Positions 1 to 10,858 of a stretch of DNA of 64,000 nucleotides are shown here, in pieces. Source of the stretch: Thermophilibacter mediterraneus (GTDB taxonomy: Bacteria > Actinomycetota > Coriobacteriia > Coriobacteriales > Atopobiaceae). The position numbers were made by a program, and so were the translations under genes. How positions within the stretch are numbered: the stretch's first letter is position 1; every line of letters starts with the position of its first letter. Below the pieces are notes generated by a model. The model made no database searches and was not told where the DNA came from. It saw only the letters and a program-made list of their open reading frames with translations. The stretch is from positions 1 through 64,000 of the forward strand of contig NZ_FPKO01000009.1 in the NCBI RefSeq assembly GCF_900119385.1. Direction: 5' to 3'.

Positions 1-90
1 ATCATTCCTTGTGTCCAGGGGCACGGTCATCTCCTCCATCCTTCCCGGGCGGCCTCGCCAAAGTGCCCGCCCGGGACAACCCTACGGCGA

Positions 91-122
91 GGGCCGCGCC
101 CCTGGTCCAGGGGGCGCGGCCC
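91..122. terminator. GC-rich hairpin, terminator-like
   Basis: Perfect 12-bp stem (GGGCCGCGCCCC against its complement) with an 8-nt loop and no T tract. It probably ends a gene lying to the left of the window. It sits just before the GTG chosen for the next gene. Confidence 0.5.
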
Positions 123-124
123 TC

Positions 125-511
125 GTGATCAAACTGCTCAATTCCTGGTGCACGCGCTGCTCAGAAGCCGGCGCTCATTTGGACCACTTCCTATTGCACA
201 TCAACAGCCTCCTGAGGCGCCACCACATCATCTATTACGGCGAGCTCGGGCGCTACCTGGACAAGAACCTCGCCCTCGATGAGTCTCGCGCCTCCACGGC
301 CGCCCGATGGGCCCTCCGGCACCTGCCCATCTGCAACGGGGCGCTCATACTGCTGGCACTTCTCGCCGCCCTTGCGATCAACGACATGCTCACGCTGCCG
401 ACGGCCCTTCTCATCACCGCTGGTGCCGCCGTGTTCGTCGCCCTGGGCATGGCGCTCGACAAGAGGCGACGGGAGCTTCCCGGCGGCGTGCCCCTGCCGC
501 CGCAGCGCTAG
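125..511 (+). CDS. Small two-helix membrane protein, unknown function
   Basis: Open frame of about 128 residues from GTG at 125; earlier starts would run through the preceding hairpin. The N-terminal half is polar with several His, Tyr and Cys residues. Two hydrophobic segments of about 20 residues follow (ILLALLAALAI and ALLITAGAAVFVALGMAL), then a short basic tail, so it is probably an inner-membrane protein with both ends in the cytoplasm. A strong hairpin follows the stop. I do not recognise the family. The start is uncertain because no clear ribosome binding site is visible, and a non-coding origin cannot be excluded. Confidence 0.45.
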   Translation: MIKLLNSWCTRCSEAGAHLDHFLLHINSLLRRHHIIYYGELGRYLDKNLALDESRASTAARWALRHLPICNGALILLALLAALAINDMLTLPTALLITAGAAVFVALGMALDKRRRELPGGVPLPPQR

Positions 512-516
512 CGAAG

Positions 517-561
517 CGGGGCGGGGCCGTCCGGCACGCTCGCCGGCGCGGCCCCGCCCCG
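517..561. terminator. Bidirectional terminator hairpin
   Basis: Perfect 13-bp GC stem (CGGGGCGGGGCCG against its complement) between two convergent genes, so it can serve both. A GGCGAGAAG-family motif (reverse strand) lies immediately beyond it at 567-575. Confidence 0.6.
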
Positions 562-594
562 TCGCCCTTCTCGCCGCGCGAGGAGACCCCGGCC

Positions 595-1734
595 CTACCC
601 CGCGAGCTTCTCCGCGAAGTCGGCGAGCGTGCCGGGGATGTCGATCTGCTGCGGGCACACCGCGGCGCAGCTCCCGCACCCGATGCACGCGCTCGGGCGC
701 TTGTCCTCCGGCAGCGTCCCCACGAACATGCTCGGGATGAAGCCTCCCTTGCCGCCGGTCACCGTTGCCTCGTTGTACAGCTCGAGCAGCTTGGGGATGT
801 CGAGGCCCATCGGGCAGTGGCTCGTGCAGTAGTGGCAGGCCGTGCAGGGGACGGTGTGGCGGCCGAGCATGTCACCGACCACGCGGCGCAGCGCGGCGCG
901 GTCCCTCTCGTCGAACGGGCGCTCCGCGGAGAAGATCTCCACGTTCTGACGGAGCTGCGCGGCATCGGACATGCCGGAGAGCGTCACCACGACCTCCGGG
1001 ATCTGCTGGACGAAGCGGAACGCCCAGTCCACCGGGTCGGCGTCCGGGCGCGCGCCGGCGAGGATCGCGGCGTTCTCGTCGGAGAGGCGCGCGAGCTTGC
1101 CGCCGCGCACCGGCTCCATGACCCACACGGGGATGCCGTAGCGCCCGAGCAGCTCGACCTTGCCGCGCGCGTTCTGGAACTCCCAGTCGAGGTAGTTGAT
1201 CTGGAGCTGGCAGAACTCCATGTGCTCGCCGTACGCCTCGAGGAAGCGCTCCATGCAGGGGATGTCCCCGTGCGCCGAGAAGCCGAGGTGGCGGATGCGG
1301 CCCGCCGCCTTCTGCTCGAGCAGGTAGTCGAGGATGCCGTGGGCGGGGTTGAGGTACTCCTCCACGTTCATCTCGCACACGTTGTGGAAGAGGTAGAAGT
1401 CGAAGTGGCCCGCACCGGTCTTCCTGAGCTGCTCCTCGAAGATCTCGGCGACCTTGCCCATGTTGGCGAGGTCGTAGCCCGGGAACTTGTCCGCCAGGTA
1501 GTACGACTCGCGCGGGTGACGCGCCAGAGCGCGGCCGAGCACGATCTCGGACTGCCCGCCGTGGTAGCCCCACGCGGTGTCGAAGTAGTTCACGCCGTGC
1601 TCGAGCGCGTAGTCCACCATCTCGTCGACGGCAGCCTGGTCGGGCGTGGCGTCCTCGCCCTCGACGCACGGCAGGCGCATGGCGCCGAAGCCCAGGCGAG
1701 AAAGGCTGAGGCCCTTGAAGTCCTTGTACAGCAT
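595..1734 (-). CDS. Aldo/keto reductase with C-terminal 2[4Fe-4S] ferredoxin domain
   Basis: A 379-residue redox enzyme of the aldo/keto reductase superfamily. The N-terminal TIM barrel (about 1-285) carries the expected tetrad: Asp52 and Tyr57 in FDTAWGY, Lys83 and His117. The C-terminal domain has two ferredoxin-type clusters, CTACHYCTSHCP (Cys297-307) and CIGCGSCAAVCP (Cys350-360). Such fusions are common in anaerobes and are thought to pass electrons from ferredoxin-like clusters to an NAD(P)-linked reductase; the substrate is not known. The start at ATG 1734 is preceded by a purine-rich GAGAGGGG. The gene stands alone, with a shared terminator downstream. Confidence 0.9.
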   Translation of the reverse strand: MLYKDFKGLSLSRLGFGAMRLPCVEGEDATPDQAAVDEMVDYALEHGVNYFDTAWGYHGGQSEIVLGRALARHPRESYYLADKFPGYDLANMGKVAEIFEEQLRKTGAGHFDFYLFHNVCEMNVEEYLNPAHGILDYLLEQKAAGRIRHLGFSAHGDIPCMERFLEAYGEHMEFCQLQINYLDWEFQNARGKVELLGRYGIPVWVMEPVRGGKLARLSDENAAILAGARPDADPVDWAFRFVQQIPEVVVTLSGMSDAAQLRQNVEIFSAERPFDERDRAALRRVVGDMLGRHTVPCTACHYCTSHCPMGLDIPKLLELYNEATVTGGKGGFIPSMFVGTLPEDKRPSACIGCGSCAAVCPQQIDIPGTLADFAEKLAG

Positions 1735-1782
1735 GTGGGTTCCCCTCTCCGCAAGCAACGAAGTGTCAACTATAAGTATACC

Positions 1783-2034
1783 GCTCGCGCTCGTCGGGTG
1801 GGAAGCGTCTACACGCCCGGAGAGCGCGAGGTCGACCTCGCGCTCGCGTCGGCGTGGGACGACTTCGACGCCGCCCTCGTCTACCAGACGGCCATGAGCA
1901 TCGGGGCGCGGGCAATCGTCACCAGAAACGCCGGCGACTATGCTGCCTCCTCGATCCCCGTCCTCTCTCCCACCGAGTTCTTCTCCTGGCTCGAACGCCT
2001 CCACAACGTCTATTACGACGAGATAGACTTCTGA
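1783..2034 (+). pseudogene. C-terminal remnant of a PIN-domain protein
   Basis: The frame ending at 2034 encodes about 80 residues that match the C-terminal half of a PIN (VapC-like) RNase: an acidic DDFDAALVYQ helix, then AIVTRN, then IPVLSPTEFF. The N-terminal half with the first catalytic Asp is missing and no start codon with a ribosome site is present. It runs directly into the upstream region of the neighbouring reductase. No antitoxin gene accompanies it. This is best read as a decayed toxin gene. Confidence 0.6.
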
Positions 2035-2073
2035 CCCCACGTGCCGGTAAGAGAACCCGCACGTCGCGGCCCA

Positions 2074-2155
2074 CCCAAGGCAGGCGCCCCGACCTTCTAA
2101 GCAGGATCTTTCGCGAAGCGCAGTCCTGCGTGAAGGTCGGGGCGCCTGCCTTGGG
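2074..2155. repeat. Long intergenic palindrome
   Basis: Two 24-bp arms (2074-2097 and 2132-2155) are perfect inverted repeats beginning CCCAAGGCAGGCGCC. The 34-nt loop holds a smaller GCAGGA/TCCTGC hairpin. Weaker complementarity (ACGTCGCGG against CCGCGACGT) extends the element to about 2061-2174. It lies between the PIN remnant and the phosphate genes and could act as a bidirectional terminator or be a REP/MITE-like element. Confidence 0.75.
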
Positions 2156-2189
2156 CGGGCCTCACCCGCGACGTGACGTTCTTCTCGCC

Positions 2190-2813
<624 letters not shown>

Positions 2814-2906
2814 GTGGACTCCTTTGCATGTGGACGAGAAGGACGTGCGGGCAGAGGCGCGAGCCAACAGGGACGCGGGCGACGCGGCGGCCGTGCCGAC
2901 GCGCGA

Positions 2907-3956
2907 CTAGAACAGGACGAGGAACAGGCGGGCGAGGACGTAGCCGATGACGCCGCAGCCGGGGAACGTGAAGACCCACGTGAGGACCATCTCCTTGGCC
3001 ACGCCCCAGTTCACGGACTTGGGGTCCTTGGCCGCGCCCGCGCCCATGATGGCGGCGGACTTGGTGTGCGTGGTCGAGACGGGCAGGCCCGTCAGCGTTG
3101 CCAGCAGAAGCGACGCGGTGGCCGAGACCGAGGCGGCGAAGCCCTGGTACTTGTCGAGCCGCACCATCTCCATGCCGACCTTCTTGATGATCTTCTTGCC
3201 GCCCACCGCGGTGCCGATGGCCATGACCGCGGCGCACAGCACCATGATCCAGAGCGGGAAGCCGCCCATCTCCCCCACCGTCAGGTTGAGCGAGAGCGCG
3301 ATGGCGAGCATGGCGGTGGACATGAACTTCTGGCCGTCCTGCGCCCCGTGCATGAGCGCCACGCCCGCGGCGCCGAGCACCTGCATGCGCCCGAAGAAGT
3401 TGTTGGCCGTGCGGCGGTCGGCGTTTCTGCACGCGATGGGAATGACCTTCGAGATCACCCAGCCCGCGGCGAAGCCCAGGCCGGTGGAGAGCACGAGGCC
3501 GTAGACGACCTTGATCCACTCTCCCATGTTGACGCCGTCGAGGCCTCCCTGGACGGCGAGGGCGGCGCCCGTGAGGCCGGCGATGAGCGCGTGGCTCTCG
3601 GAGGTGGGGATGCCAAAGGCCCAGGCGCCCAGGCCCCAGGCCACGATGCCCACCGTCGCCGCGGCAAGCGCGATGAGCGCCGCGTGCGAGTCGCCGCCAA
3701 AGTCGACCATCCCCGAGATGGTGTCCGCGACGGCGGTGGAGATGAACGACATGGCCACGAGGCCCACGAAGTTGCAGATCACCGACATGAGGATCGCGTT
3801 GTCGACGTTGATCGAGCGCGTGCCCACGGGCTCGGCGATGGCGTTGGCGGCGTCGGTCGCACCGTTCACGAAGATGGTCCCCATGACGAGGAGCATGACG
3901 AGGATCAGGAAGGGATTGCTCGACAGGACGCCGAGGAACTGGTCAAAGCTAATCAC
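2907..3956 (-). CDS. pit: Low-affinity inorganic phosphate transporter, PiT family
   Basis: A 349-residue polytopic membrane protein with about ten hydrophobic segments. Both halves of the inverted PiT repeat keep the signature: GATDAANAIAEPVGTR near the N terminus and GLPVSTTHTKSAAIMGAG near the C terminus. It imports phosphate as a metal-phosphate complex with a cation. The DUF47 gene follows on the same strand, a standard pit operon. The upstream region contains direct repeats resembling gram-positive Pho boxes (see separate entry), suggesting phosphate-responsive control. Confidence 0.93.
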   Translation of the reverse strand: MISFDQFLGVLSSNPFLILVMLLVMGTIFVNGATDAANAIAEPVGTRSINVDNAILMSVICNFVGLVAMSFISTAVADTISGMVDFGGDSHAALIALAAATVGIVAWGLGAWAFGIPTSESHALIAGLTGAALAVQGGLDGVNMGEWIKVVYGLVLSTGLGFAAGWVISKVIPIACRNADRRTANNFFGRMQVLGAAGVALMHGAQDGQKFMSTAMLAIALSLNLTVGEMGGFPLWIMVLCAAVMAIGTAVGGKKIIKKVGMEMVRLDKYQGFAASVSATASLLLATLTGLPVSTTHTKSAAIMGAGAAKDPKSVNWGVAKEMVLTWVFTFPGCGVIGYVLARLFLVLF

Positions 3957-3984
3957 TCGGGGCTCGCTTCCCTACGGTCGGATA

Positions 3985-4100
3985 CGTAAATGTCACGATT
4001 CTGTAAACGACTGATAAGGATAGCGTAATGCCACGCGCGCTCAGGCGAGAAGAACGGTCCTCAGCCTGCCGTTTGGCAGTAGCTTACAAAGAGCTTACAT
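3985..4100 (-). promoter_or_regulatory. Candidate Pho-box region upstream of pit
   Basis: Reading toward pit, TTTACA and GTGACA occur 11 bp apart and are followed directly by TTTACG (complement of 3985-4009). Further upstream the plus strand has AGCTTACA twice with an 11-bp period (4081-4100). Helically phased TTAACA-like hexamers are the pattern of PhoP sites in gram-positive bacteria. Direct binding is inferred only; the regulator is not in this window. Confidence 0.35.
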
Positions 4101-4151
4101 TGGGACAGTGGGGACGGGGGGGTGTGTCACACCTCCGTCCCCACTGTCCCA
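4101..4151. repeat. Palindrome of the TGGGACAGTGGGGACGG type
   Basis: Perfect 17-bp arms (4101-4117 and 4135-4151) with an inner GGTGTG/CACACC hairpin. GGGGAC-containing palindromes of this type recur in many bacterial genomes as REP-like elements. It lies between pit and the HAD gene and may also terminate transcription of the latter. Confidence 0.75.
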
Positions 4152-4159
4152 GACCGGCC

Positions 4160-5005
4160 TCACTCCCCCACGAGGCCCAGGTGACAGAAGGCCTTCCAGA
4201 GGCCGTCCTCATCGACGCCCGCGGTGACGAAGTCGGCCATGGCGCGGATCTCCGGGCCGCCCGACCCCATCGCGACCCCCACGGCGCAGGCCTCGAGCAT
4301 GGGGATGTCCACCTTCGCGTCGCCGAAGGCGATGGTGTCCGCCATGTCGGCCCCGATGGCCTCGACGGCCGCGCGCACGGCGACGGCCTTGTCGACGCCG
4401 GCGGGCCCCAGGTCGCCGAAGAGCGCGCGCTCGTCCACGCCGCCCCAGGTGCCCACCTTCATGTCCGGGAAGTCGCGACGGGCGTCGAGGTAGTCCTGAT
4501 AGCTCGTGAGGGCAAAGCTCACCTTGTTGACGTCATCGCGATAGAGCTCGCAGCCGTAGCGCAGCAGCGGGAAGACGTCCTCGACGCCGGCGTCCGCGGG
4601 GACGGGCTCGCCCTCCCCGAGCTGGTAGGCGAGGACCGCCGCGCGACCGGCCTCGCGGAAGTTCTCGCTCGCGAAGAGGCCCGTGTTGCTCTCGAGGTAG
4701 AAGGCGAGGCCGCGTTCGTGGCACCAGTCGACGATGCGGCGGCACTGCTCCGACGTCACGAGCCGGTGCATGACGACGCGTCCCTCCACCTCGACGTAGG
4801 CGCCGTTGCCGCCGAGCATGCCGTCGAAGCCGAGCTCCTCGAGCTCGGGCTGGACCTCGCCCTTGCTGCGCCCGGTGCACATGAGGACCCTGTGACCGTT
4901 GGCGCGCGCCTCGCGGATGGCGCGGGCGGCTGACGCCGGCAGCACGTTGTCATACGTGACGATGGTGCCGTCCACGTCGAGAAACACGATCTTCTTGTCA
5001 GACAT
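4160..5005 (-). CDS. Cof-type HAD-superfamily phosphatase
   Basis: A 281-residue cytoplasmic hydrolase of HAD subclass IIB. Motif I is FLDVDGT with nucleophile Asp10 and general acid Asp12. Motif II is the MCTGRS threonine, and motif IV is IAFGDAKVDIPML. The cap insertion lies between motifs II and III. Cof proteins dephosphorylate sugar phosphates or flavin and pyridoxal precursors; this substrate cannot be assigned. It lies downstream of the 6-phospho-beta-glucosidase gene, so phosphosugar clearance is plausible. GAGGAGGA precedes the ATG. Confidence 0.9.
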   Translation of the reverse strand: MSDKKIVFLDVDGTIVTYDNVLPASAARAIREARANGHRVLMCTGRSKGEVQPELEELGFDGMLGGNGAYVEVEGRVVMHRLVTSEQCRRIVDWCHERGLAFYLESNTGLFASENFREAGRAAVLAYQLGEGEPVPADAGVEDVFPLLRYGCELYRDDVNKVSFALTSYQDYLDARRDFPDMKVGTWGGVDERALFGDLGPAGVDKAVAVRAAVEAIGADMADTIAFGDAKVDIPMLEACAVGVAMGSGGPEIRAMADFVTAGVDEDGLWKAFCHLGLVGE

Positions 5006-5020
5006 GCGTCCTCCTCGGCG

Positions 5021-5061
5021 GGCGGGGCGGGCAGCACATCTCCGGTGCCGCCCGCCCCGCC
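5021..5061 (-). terminator. Hairpin between the GH1 and HAD genes
   Basis: Perfect 12-bp stem (GGCGGGGCGGGC at 5021-5032 against 5050-5061) with an inner GCAC/GTGC extension. It lies after the beta-glucosidase stop and just before the HAD ribosome site, so it probably reduces readthrough between them. Confidence 0.55.
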
Positions 5062-5074
5062 TCGTCTCGTCAGC

Positions 5075-5122
5075 AATCCGGGCCCGTCCTCATTTCTCTG
5101 GTAATCGGGACCCGGCCCCAAT

Positions 5123-5124
<2 letters not shown>
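5075..5124. repeat. Two diverged GGGCCCG/GGGACCCGG direct repeats
   Basis: AATCCGGGCCCGTCC...ATTT (5075-5095) and AATCGGGACCCGGCCCC..TTT (5103-5124) are diverged direct copies of a short element ending in ATTT. The second overlaps the stop codon of the beta-glucosidase gene. This resembles REP doublets seen near gene ends. No function is evident. Confidence 0.4.
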
Positions 5125-6792
<1,668 letters not shown>

Positions 6793-7650
6793 ATGGACGT
6801 CAGGCGGCGCATCAGGGAGGCGACGGACCTCACGCCGGCGGAGCAGCAGCTCGCCCAGAGCGTGCTCGCGTTGGGCGAGCGGGTCCAGCGGCTCACGATC
6901 AAGGAGCTCGCGCGGGCGGCGTCGGTCTCCGTCCCGACCGCGCACCGGTTCTGCAGGAAGCTCGGCCTCGCGGGCTACAAGGAGCTCAAGGTCGAGCTCG
7001 CCCGCGCCTCGGCGTTCGAGGCGGGGGCGACGCCGGTGGACATCAACTTCCCGTTCGTCGCCGGCGAGGGGTCCGGCAGCGTCGCGGCGCACCTCCAGGC
7101 GCTCTACGAGGCGACGCTGCGCGACACCCGCGAGCTGCTCGACACGGCAGAGCTCGAGCGCGCCGCCGACCTGCTCGCCCGCGCGCGCTGCGTCGACATC
7201 TACACGCAGTCCCACAACCTCTTCCCGGCGCAGATGCTCTGCGAGCGCCTGGTCTCGGTGGGGCGCGAGGTCACCTGCCACGAGCGCGACGAGCGGCAGA
7301 CCCGCCGCGCGCTGGTCTCGGACGAGCGGGACGCCGCCGTGGTCATCTCCTACTCCGGCCTCAACCCGCACCTGCGCCGCCTCGTCCCGCTGCTCGCGGA
7401 GCGCCGCGTGCCGGTCATCTTCGTGGGCACGCCCGCGGCGCACCGGCGCAACCCGGGCCTCGACGTCTACCTCGCCGTGAGCGACCGCGAGGACCTCCAG
7501 GACCGCATCACGCAGTTCGCGAGCCACATCGGCGTGCAGTTCGTGCTCGACGCGCTCTTCGGGTGCCTCTTCGCCCGCACCTACGACGAGAGCCTCGCGT
7601 TCCTGGAGGCGTCGCTGCCCTTCACGCGCCTCCCGACGACGGAGGGCTGA
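6793..7650 (+). CDS. RpiR-family transcriptional regulator
   Basis: A 285-residue regulator. The N-terminal HTH_6 domain (about 1-77) includes RLTIKELARAASVSVPTAHRFCRKLGLAGYKELK. The C-terminal SIS sugar-phosphate-binding domain (about 115-265) includes VDIYTQSHN and VVISYSGLNP. RpiR proteins sense phosphosugars. Divergence from the 6-phospho-beta-glucosidase gene points to that gene as the target, with the phosphosugar as effector. ATG 6793 follows GGGAGGA by a good spacing; the longer upstream frame has no such site. Confidence 0.9.
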   Translation: MDVRRRIREATDLTPAEQQLAQSVLALGERVQRLTIKELARAASVSVPTAHRFCRKLGLAGYKELKVELARASAFEAGATPVDINFPFVAGEGSGSVAAHLQALYEATLRDTRELLDTAELERAADLLARARCVDIYTQSHNLFPAQMLCERLVSVGREVTCHERDERQTRRALVSDERDAAVVISYSGLNPHLRRLVPLLAERRVPVIFVGTPAAHRRNPGLDVYLAVSDREDLQDRITQFASHIGVQFVLDALFGCLFARTYDESLAFLEASLPFTRLPTTEG

Positions 7651-7722
7651 GGGCACCCGGGACGAGCGTGCGGCCGGGCGCAGGGCGGGTCTTCGGGGGC
7701 CGGGCGGGCCGCCGGGCGCCTC

Positions 7723-7793
7723 GGCGAAACGGAGCATTTGACGAAAAATGGCCCCCTGAGGGGTCGATTTTCGCTAGATGCTCCGTTTCGGCG
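7723..7793. repeat. Palindromic repeat, family A, copy 1
   Basis: Hairpin with perfect outer arms CGAAACGGAGCAT (7725-7737) and its complement (7778-7790). Inner arms are CGAAAA/TTTTCG and an apical GCCCC/GGGG. Three related copies lie at 17969, 38558 and 41304. Variants keep pairing although the sequence changes. It follows the rpiR stop by about 75 bp. Confidence 0.8.
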
Positions 7794-7848
7794 CAGGTCA
7801 TCCGAAGCAGGTCATCCGAGGCAGGCCATCCGAAGCAGGTCATTCGGC
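7793..7848. repeat. Four tandem copies of a 14-bp unit
   Basis: GCAGGTCATCCGAA repeats four times in register with few changes, starting at the edge of the family A hairpin. It lies in a convergent intergenic region and is not coding as far as I can see. Confidence 0.85.
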
Positions 7849-7905
7849 GCTCGGGCGCGGCGCGAACCGGCACATGGGCGCGGGCCGCCCCCCGCGAGAC
7901 GAGAA

Positions 7906-7936
7906 CGGGCCGCCGGGCACAAGACCCGACGGCCCG
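7906..7936 (-). terminator. Terminator of the opp operon
   Basis: Stem GGGCCGCCGGG against CCCGACGGCCC with one mismatch and a 7-nt loop, starting about 24 bp beyond the oppF stop codon. No T tract, as usual for this GC-rich genome. Confidence 0.6.
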
Positions 7937-7959
7937 CGAGGCGTGACGCGGAAGTGCCC

Positions 7960-8940
7960 CTACTTGCCGGGGAAGTGGCAGTTCACGAAGTGGCCGGGCT
8001 TGACCTCCATGGTCGGGGGCACCTCGCCCTTGCACTTGTCCGTGGCGCGCGGGCAGCGCGTGTGGAACGGGCAGCCCTTGGGGATGTTGGTGGGGCTGGG
8101 CAGGTCGCCCTCGATGAGCACGTGCTTCTTCTCGATCTCCGGGTCCGCCACGGGGACGGCGGAGAGCAGCGCCTGGGTGTAGGGGTGCTGCGGGTCGGCG
8201 TAGAGCTCCTCGTTGGGGGCGATCTCCATGATGTGGCCGAGGTACATGACGCCGATGCGGTCCGAGATCATCTCGACCACGGCGAGGTCGTGGGAGATGA
8301 AGAGGTACGTGAGGTTGTACTCCTCCTGGACGTCGCGCAGGAGGTTGAGGACCTGCGCCTGGATGGAGACGTCGAGGGCCGAGACCGGCTCGTCGGCCAT
8401 GATGAGCTTGGGGTTCACCGAGAGGGCGCGCGCGATGCCGATGCGCTGGCGCTGGCCGCCGGAGAACTCGTGCGGGTAGCGCTCGCCGTGCGCCGGGGAG
8501 AGGCCCACGACGCCGAGCAGCTCGTGCACGCGCTTGAGGCGCTCGCCCGGGGACATCTTCGTGTGGATGAGCATGGGCTCGCCGATGATGTCCTGGACCT
8601 TCATGCGCGGGTTGAGCGAGCCGTACGGGTCCTGGAAGACCATCTGCATCTCGGAGCGCAGCGGCCTGACCTCCTTCTCGGGCAGGTGCGCGATGTCTTT
8701 GCCCTCGAAGACGATCTCGCCCTCGTCGGGCTCGATGAGGCGATTGATGAGGCGGCTCGTGGTGGACTTGCCGCAACCCGACTCGCCCACGAGCGAGAAG
8801 GTCTCGCCGGGGTAGATGTCAAAGCTCACGTTGTTGACCGCGTGGACCCACTTGTTGGGACGGCCAAAGAAGCTCTTGCCCACCGGGAACTGCTTGGAGA
8901 CGTTGCGCACGGAGAGCAGGGGCTTGTTCTCAGCTGCCAT
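7960..8940 (-). CDS. oppF: Oligopeptide ABC transporter ATPase OppF
   Basis: A 326-residue cytoplasmic ATPase of the Opp/Dpp importer. Walker A is GESGCGKST, the signature is FSGGQRQRIGIARAL, Walker B is LIMADEP and the switch is FISHDLAVV. The C-terminal oligo_HPY region ends in a CPFHTRCP...C...C cysteine cluster, which binds an iron-sulfur cluster in many Opp/Dpp ATPases. It is the last gene of oppABCDF, 3 bp after oppD, and would form a heterodimer with OppD to drive peptide uptake. Confidence 0.95.
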   Translation of the reverse strand: MAAENKPLLSVRNVSKQFPVGKSFFGRPNKWVHAVNNVSFDIYPGETFSLVGESGCGKSTTSRLINRLIEPDEGEIVFEGKDIAHLPEKEVRPLRSEMQMVFQDPYGSLNPRMKVQDIIGEPMLIHTKMSPGERLKRVHELLGVVGLSPAHGERYPHEFSGGQRQRIGIARALSVNPKLIMADEPVSALDVSIQAQVLNLLRDVQEEYNLTYLFISHDLAVVEMISDRIGVMYLGHIMEIAPNEELYADPQHPYTQALLSAVPVADPEIEKKHVLIEGDLPSPTNIPKGCPFHTRCPRATDKCKGEVPPTMEVKPGHFVNCHFPGK

Positions 8941-8943
8941 GGC

Positions 8944-9933
<990 letters not shown>

Positions 9934-9943
9934 GAGAACCTCC

Positions 9944-10849
9944 CTAGTTGAGCTTGGGGTCGAGCGTGTCGCGCAGACCGTCGCCGAAGAGGTTGAACGC
10001 GAGCACCGTGATGAAGATCACGAGGCCCGGGAACAGGACGAGGTGCGGCGCGATGGCGAGGTAGTTGCGCCCCTGCGAGAGGATGGCGCCCCACTCCGCC
10101 TGCGTGACCGACGCGCCGAAGCCGAGGAACGACAGCGAGGAGGCCGAGAGGATGGCGCCGCCGATGTTCATCGTGAAGTTGACGATAAGGGCCTGCATGG
10201 TGCCCGGGAACACGTGCACGAACATGGTGCGGGCGCTGCTGCAGCCGATCGACTTCGCGACCTCGACGTAGAGCTCGCCGCGCACCTCGAGCACGGCGCC
10301 GCGGATGATGCGGGCGAACGAGGGCACCGTGAACACGGCGAGGCCGATCATGATGTTGGTGATGCCCGGGCCGATGATGGCCACGATGGCGATGGCGAGC
10401 AGGATCGAGGGGAACGCGAACATGACGTCGCAGATGCGCATCACGATCGAGTCGAGGATCCCGCCGAAGAAGCCGGCCATGAGGCCGAGGACCACGCCGC
10501 CGGCGGTTCCGAGCAGCGTCGCCGTGAGGGCGGTGCCGATGGAGAGCTGCGTGCCGGCGATGATGCGCGAGAACACGTCGCGGCCGAACTCGTCGGTGCC
10601 CCAGATGTGCGCGGCGCTCGGGCCCGCGAGGATGGCGCTGTAGTCGTAGGCGTTGGGGTCGTACGGGGTGATCATGGGACCGATCACCGCGAGCACGAGG
10701 ATCGCGATGATGACGATGAAGCCGAGGACCGCCGTCTTTCGGCGCAGGAACTTCTTGATGAACTCCTTTGCCCGGCCCTGTGCCTTGGGCAGCTCCTCGC
10801 CTGAGGCGAACTCGCCCTGAGCGGGCGTCTTTGTGGTGGTGTCTGCCAT
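9944..10849 (-). CDS. oppC: Oligopeptide ABC permease OppC
   Basis: A 301-residue inner-membrane permease with six predicted helices and an N-terminal cytosolic segment of about 40 residues. The EAA loop that contacts the ATPases is visible as ELYVEVAKSIGCSSARTMFVHVFPG. The motif IWGTDEFGRDVFSRIIAGTQ is typical of OppC/DppC. It is adjacent to oppB (9 bp) and oppD. Confidence 0.95.
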   Translation of the reverse strand: MADTTTKTPAQGEFASGEELPKAQGRAKEFIKKFLRRKTAVLGFIVIIAILVLAVIGPMITPYDPNAYDYSAILAGPSAAHIWGTDEFGRDVFSRIIAGTQLSIGTALTATLLGTAGGVVLGLMAGFFGGILDSIVMRICDVMFAFPSILLAIAIVAIIGPGITNIMIGLAVFTVPSFARIIRGAVLEVRGELYVEVAKSIGCSSARTMFVHVFPGTMQALIVNFTMNIGGAILSASSLSFLGFGASVTQAEWGAILSQGRNYLAIAPHLVLFPGLVIFITVLAFNLFGDGLRDTLDPKLN

Positions 10850-10858
10850 CGCTCGCTC

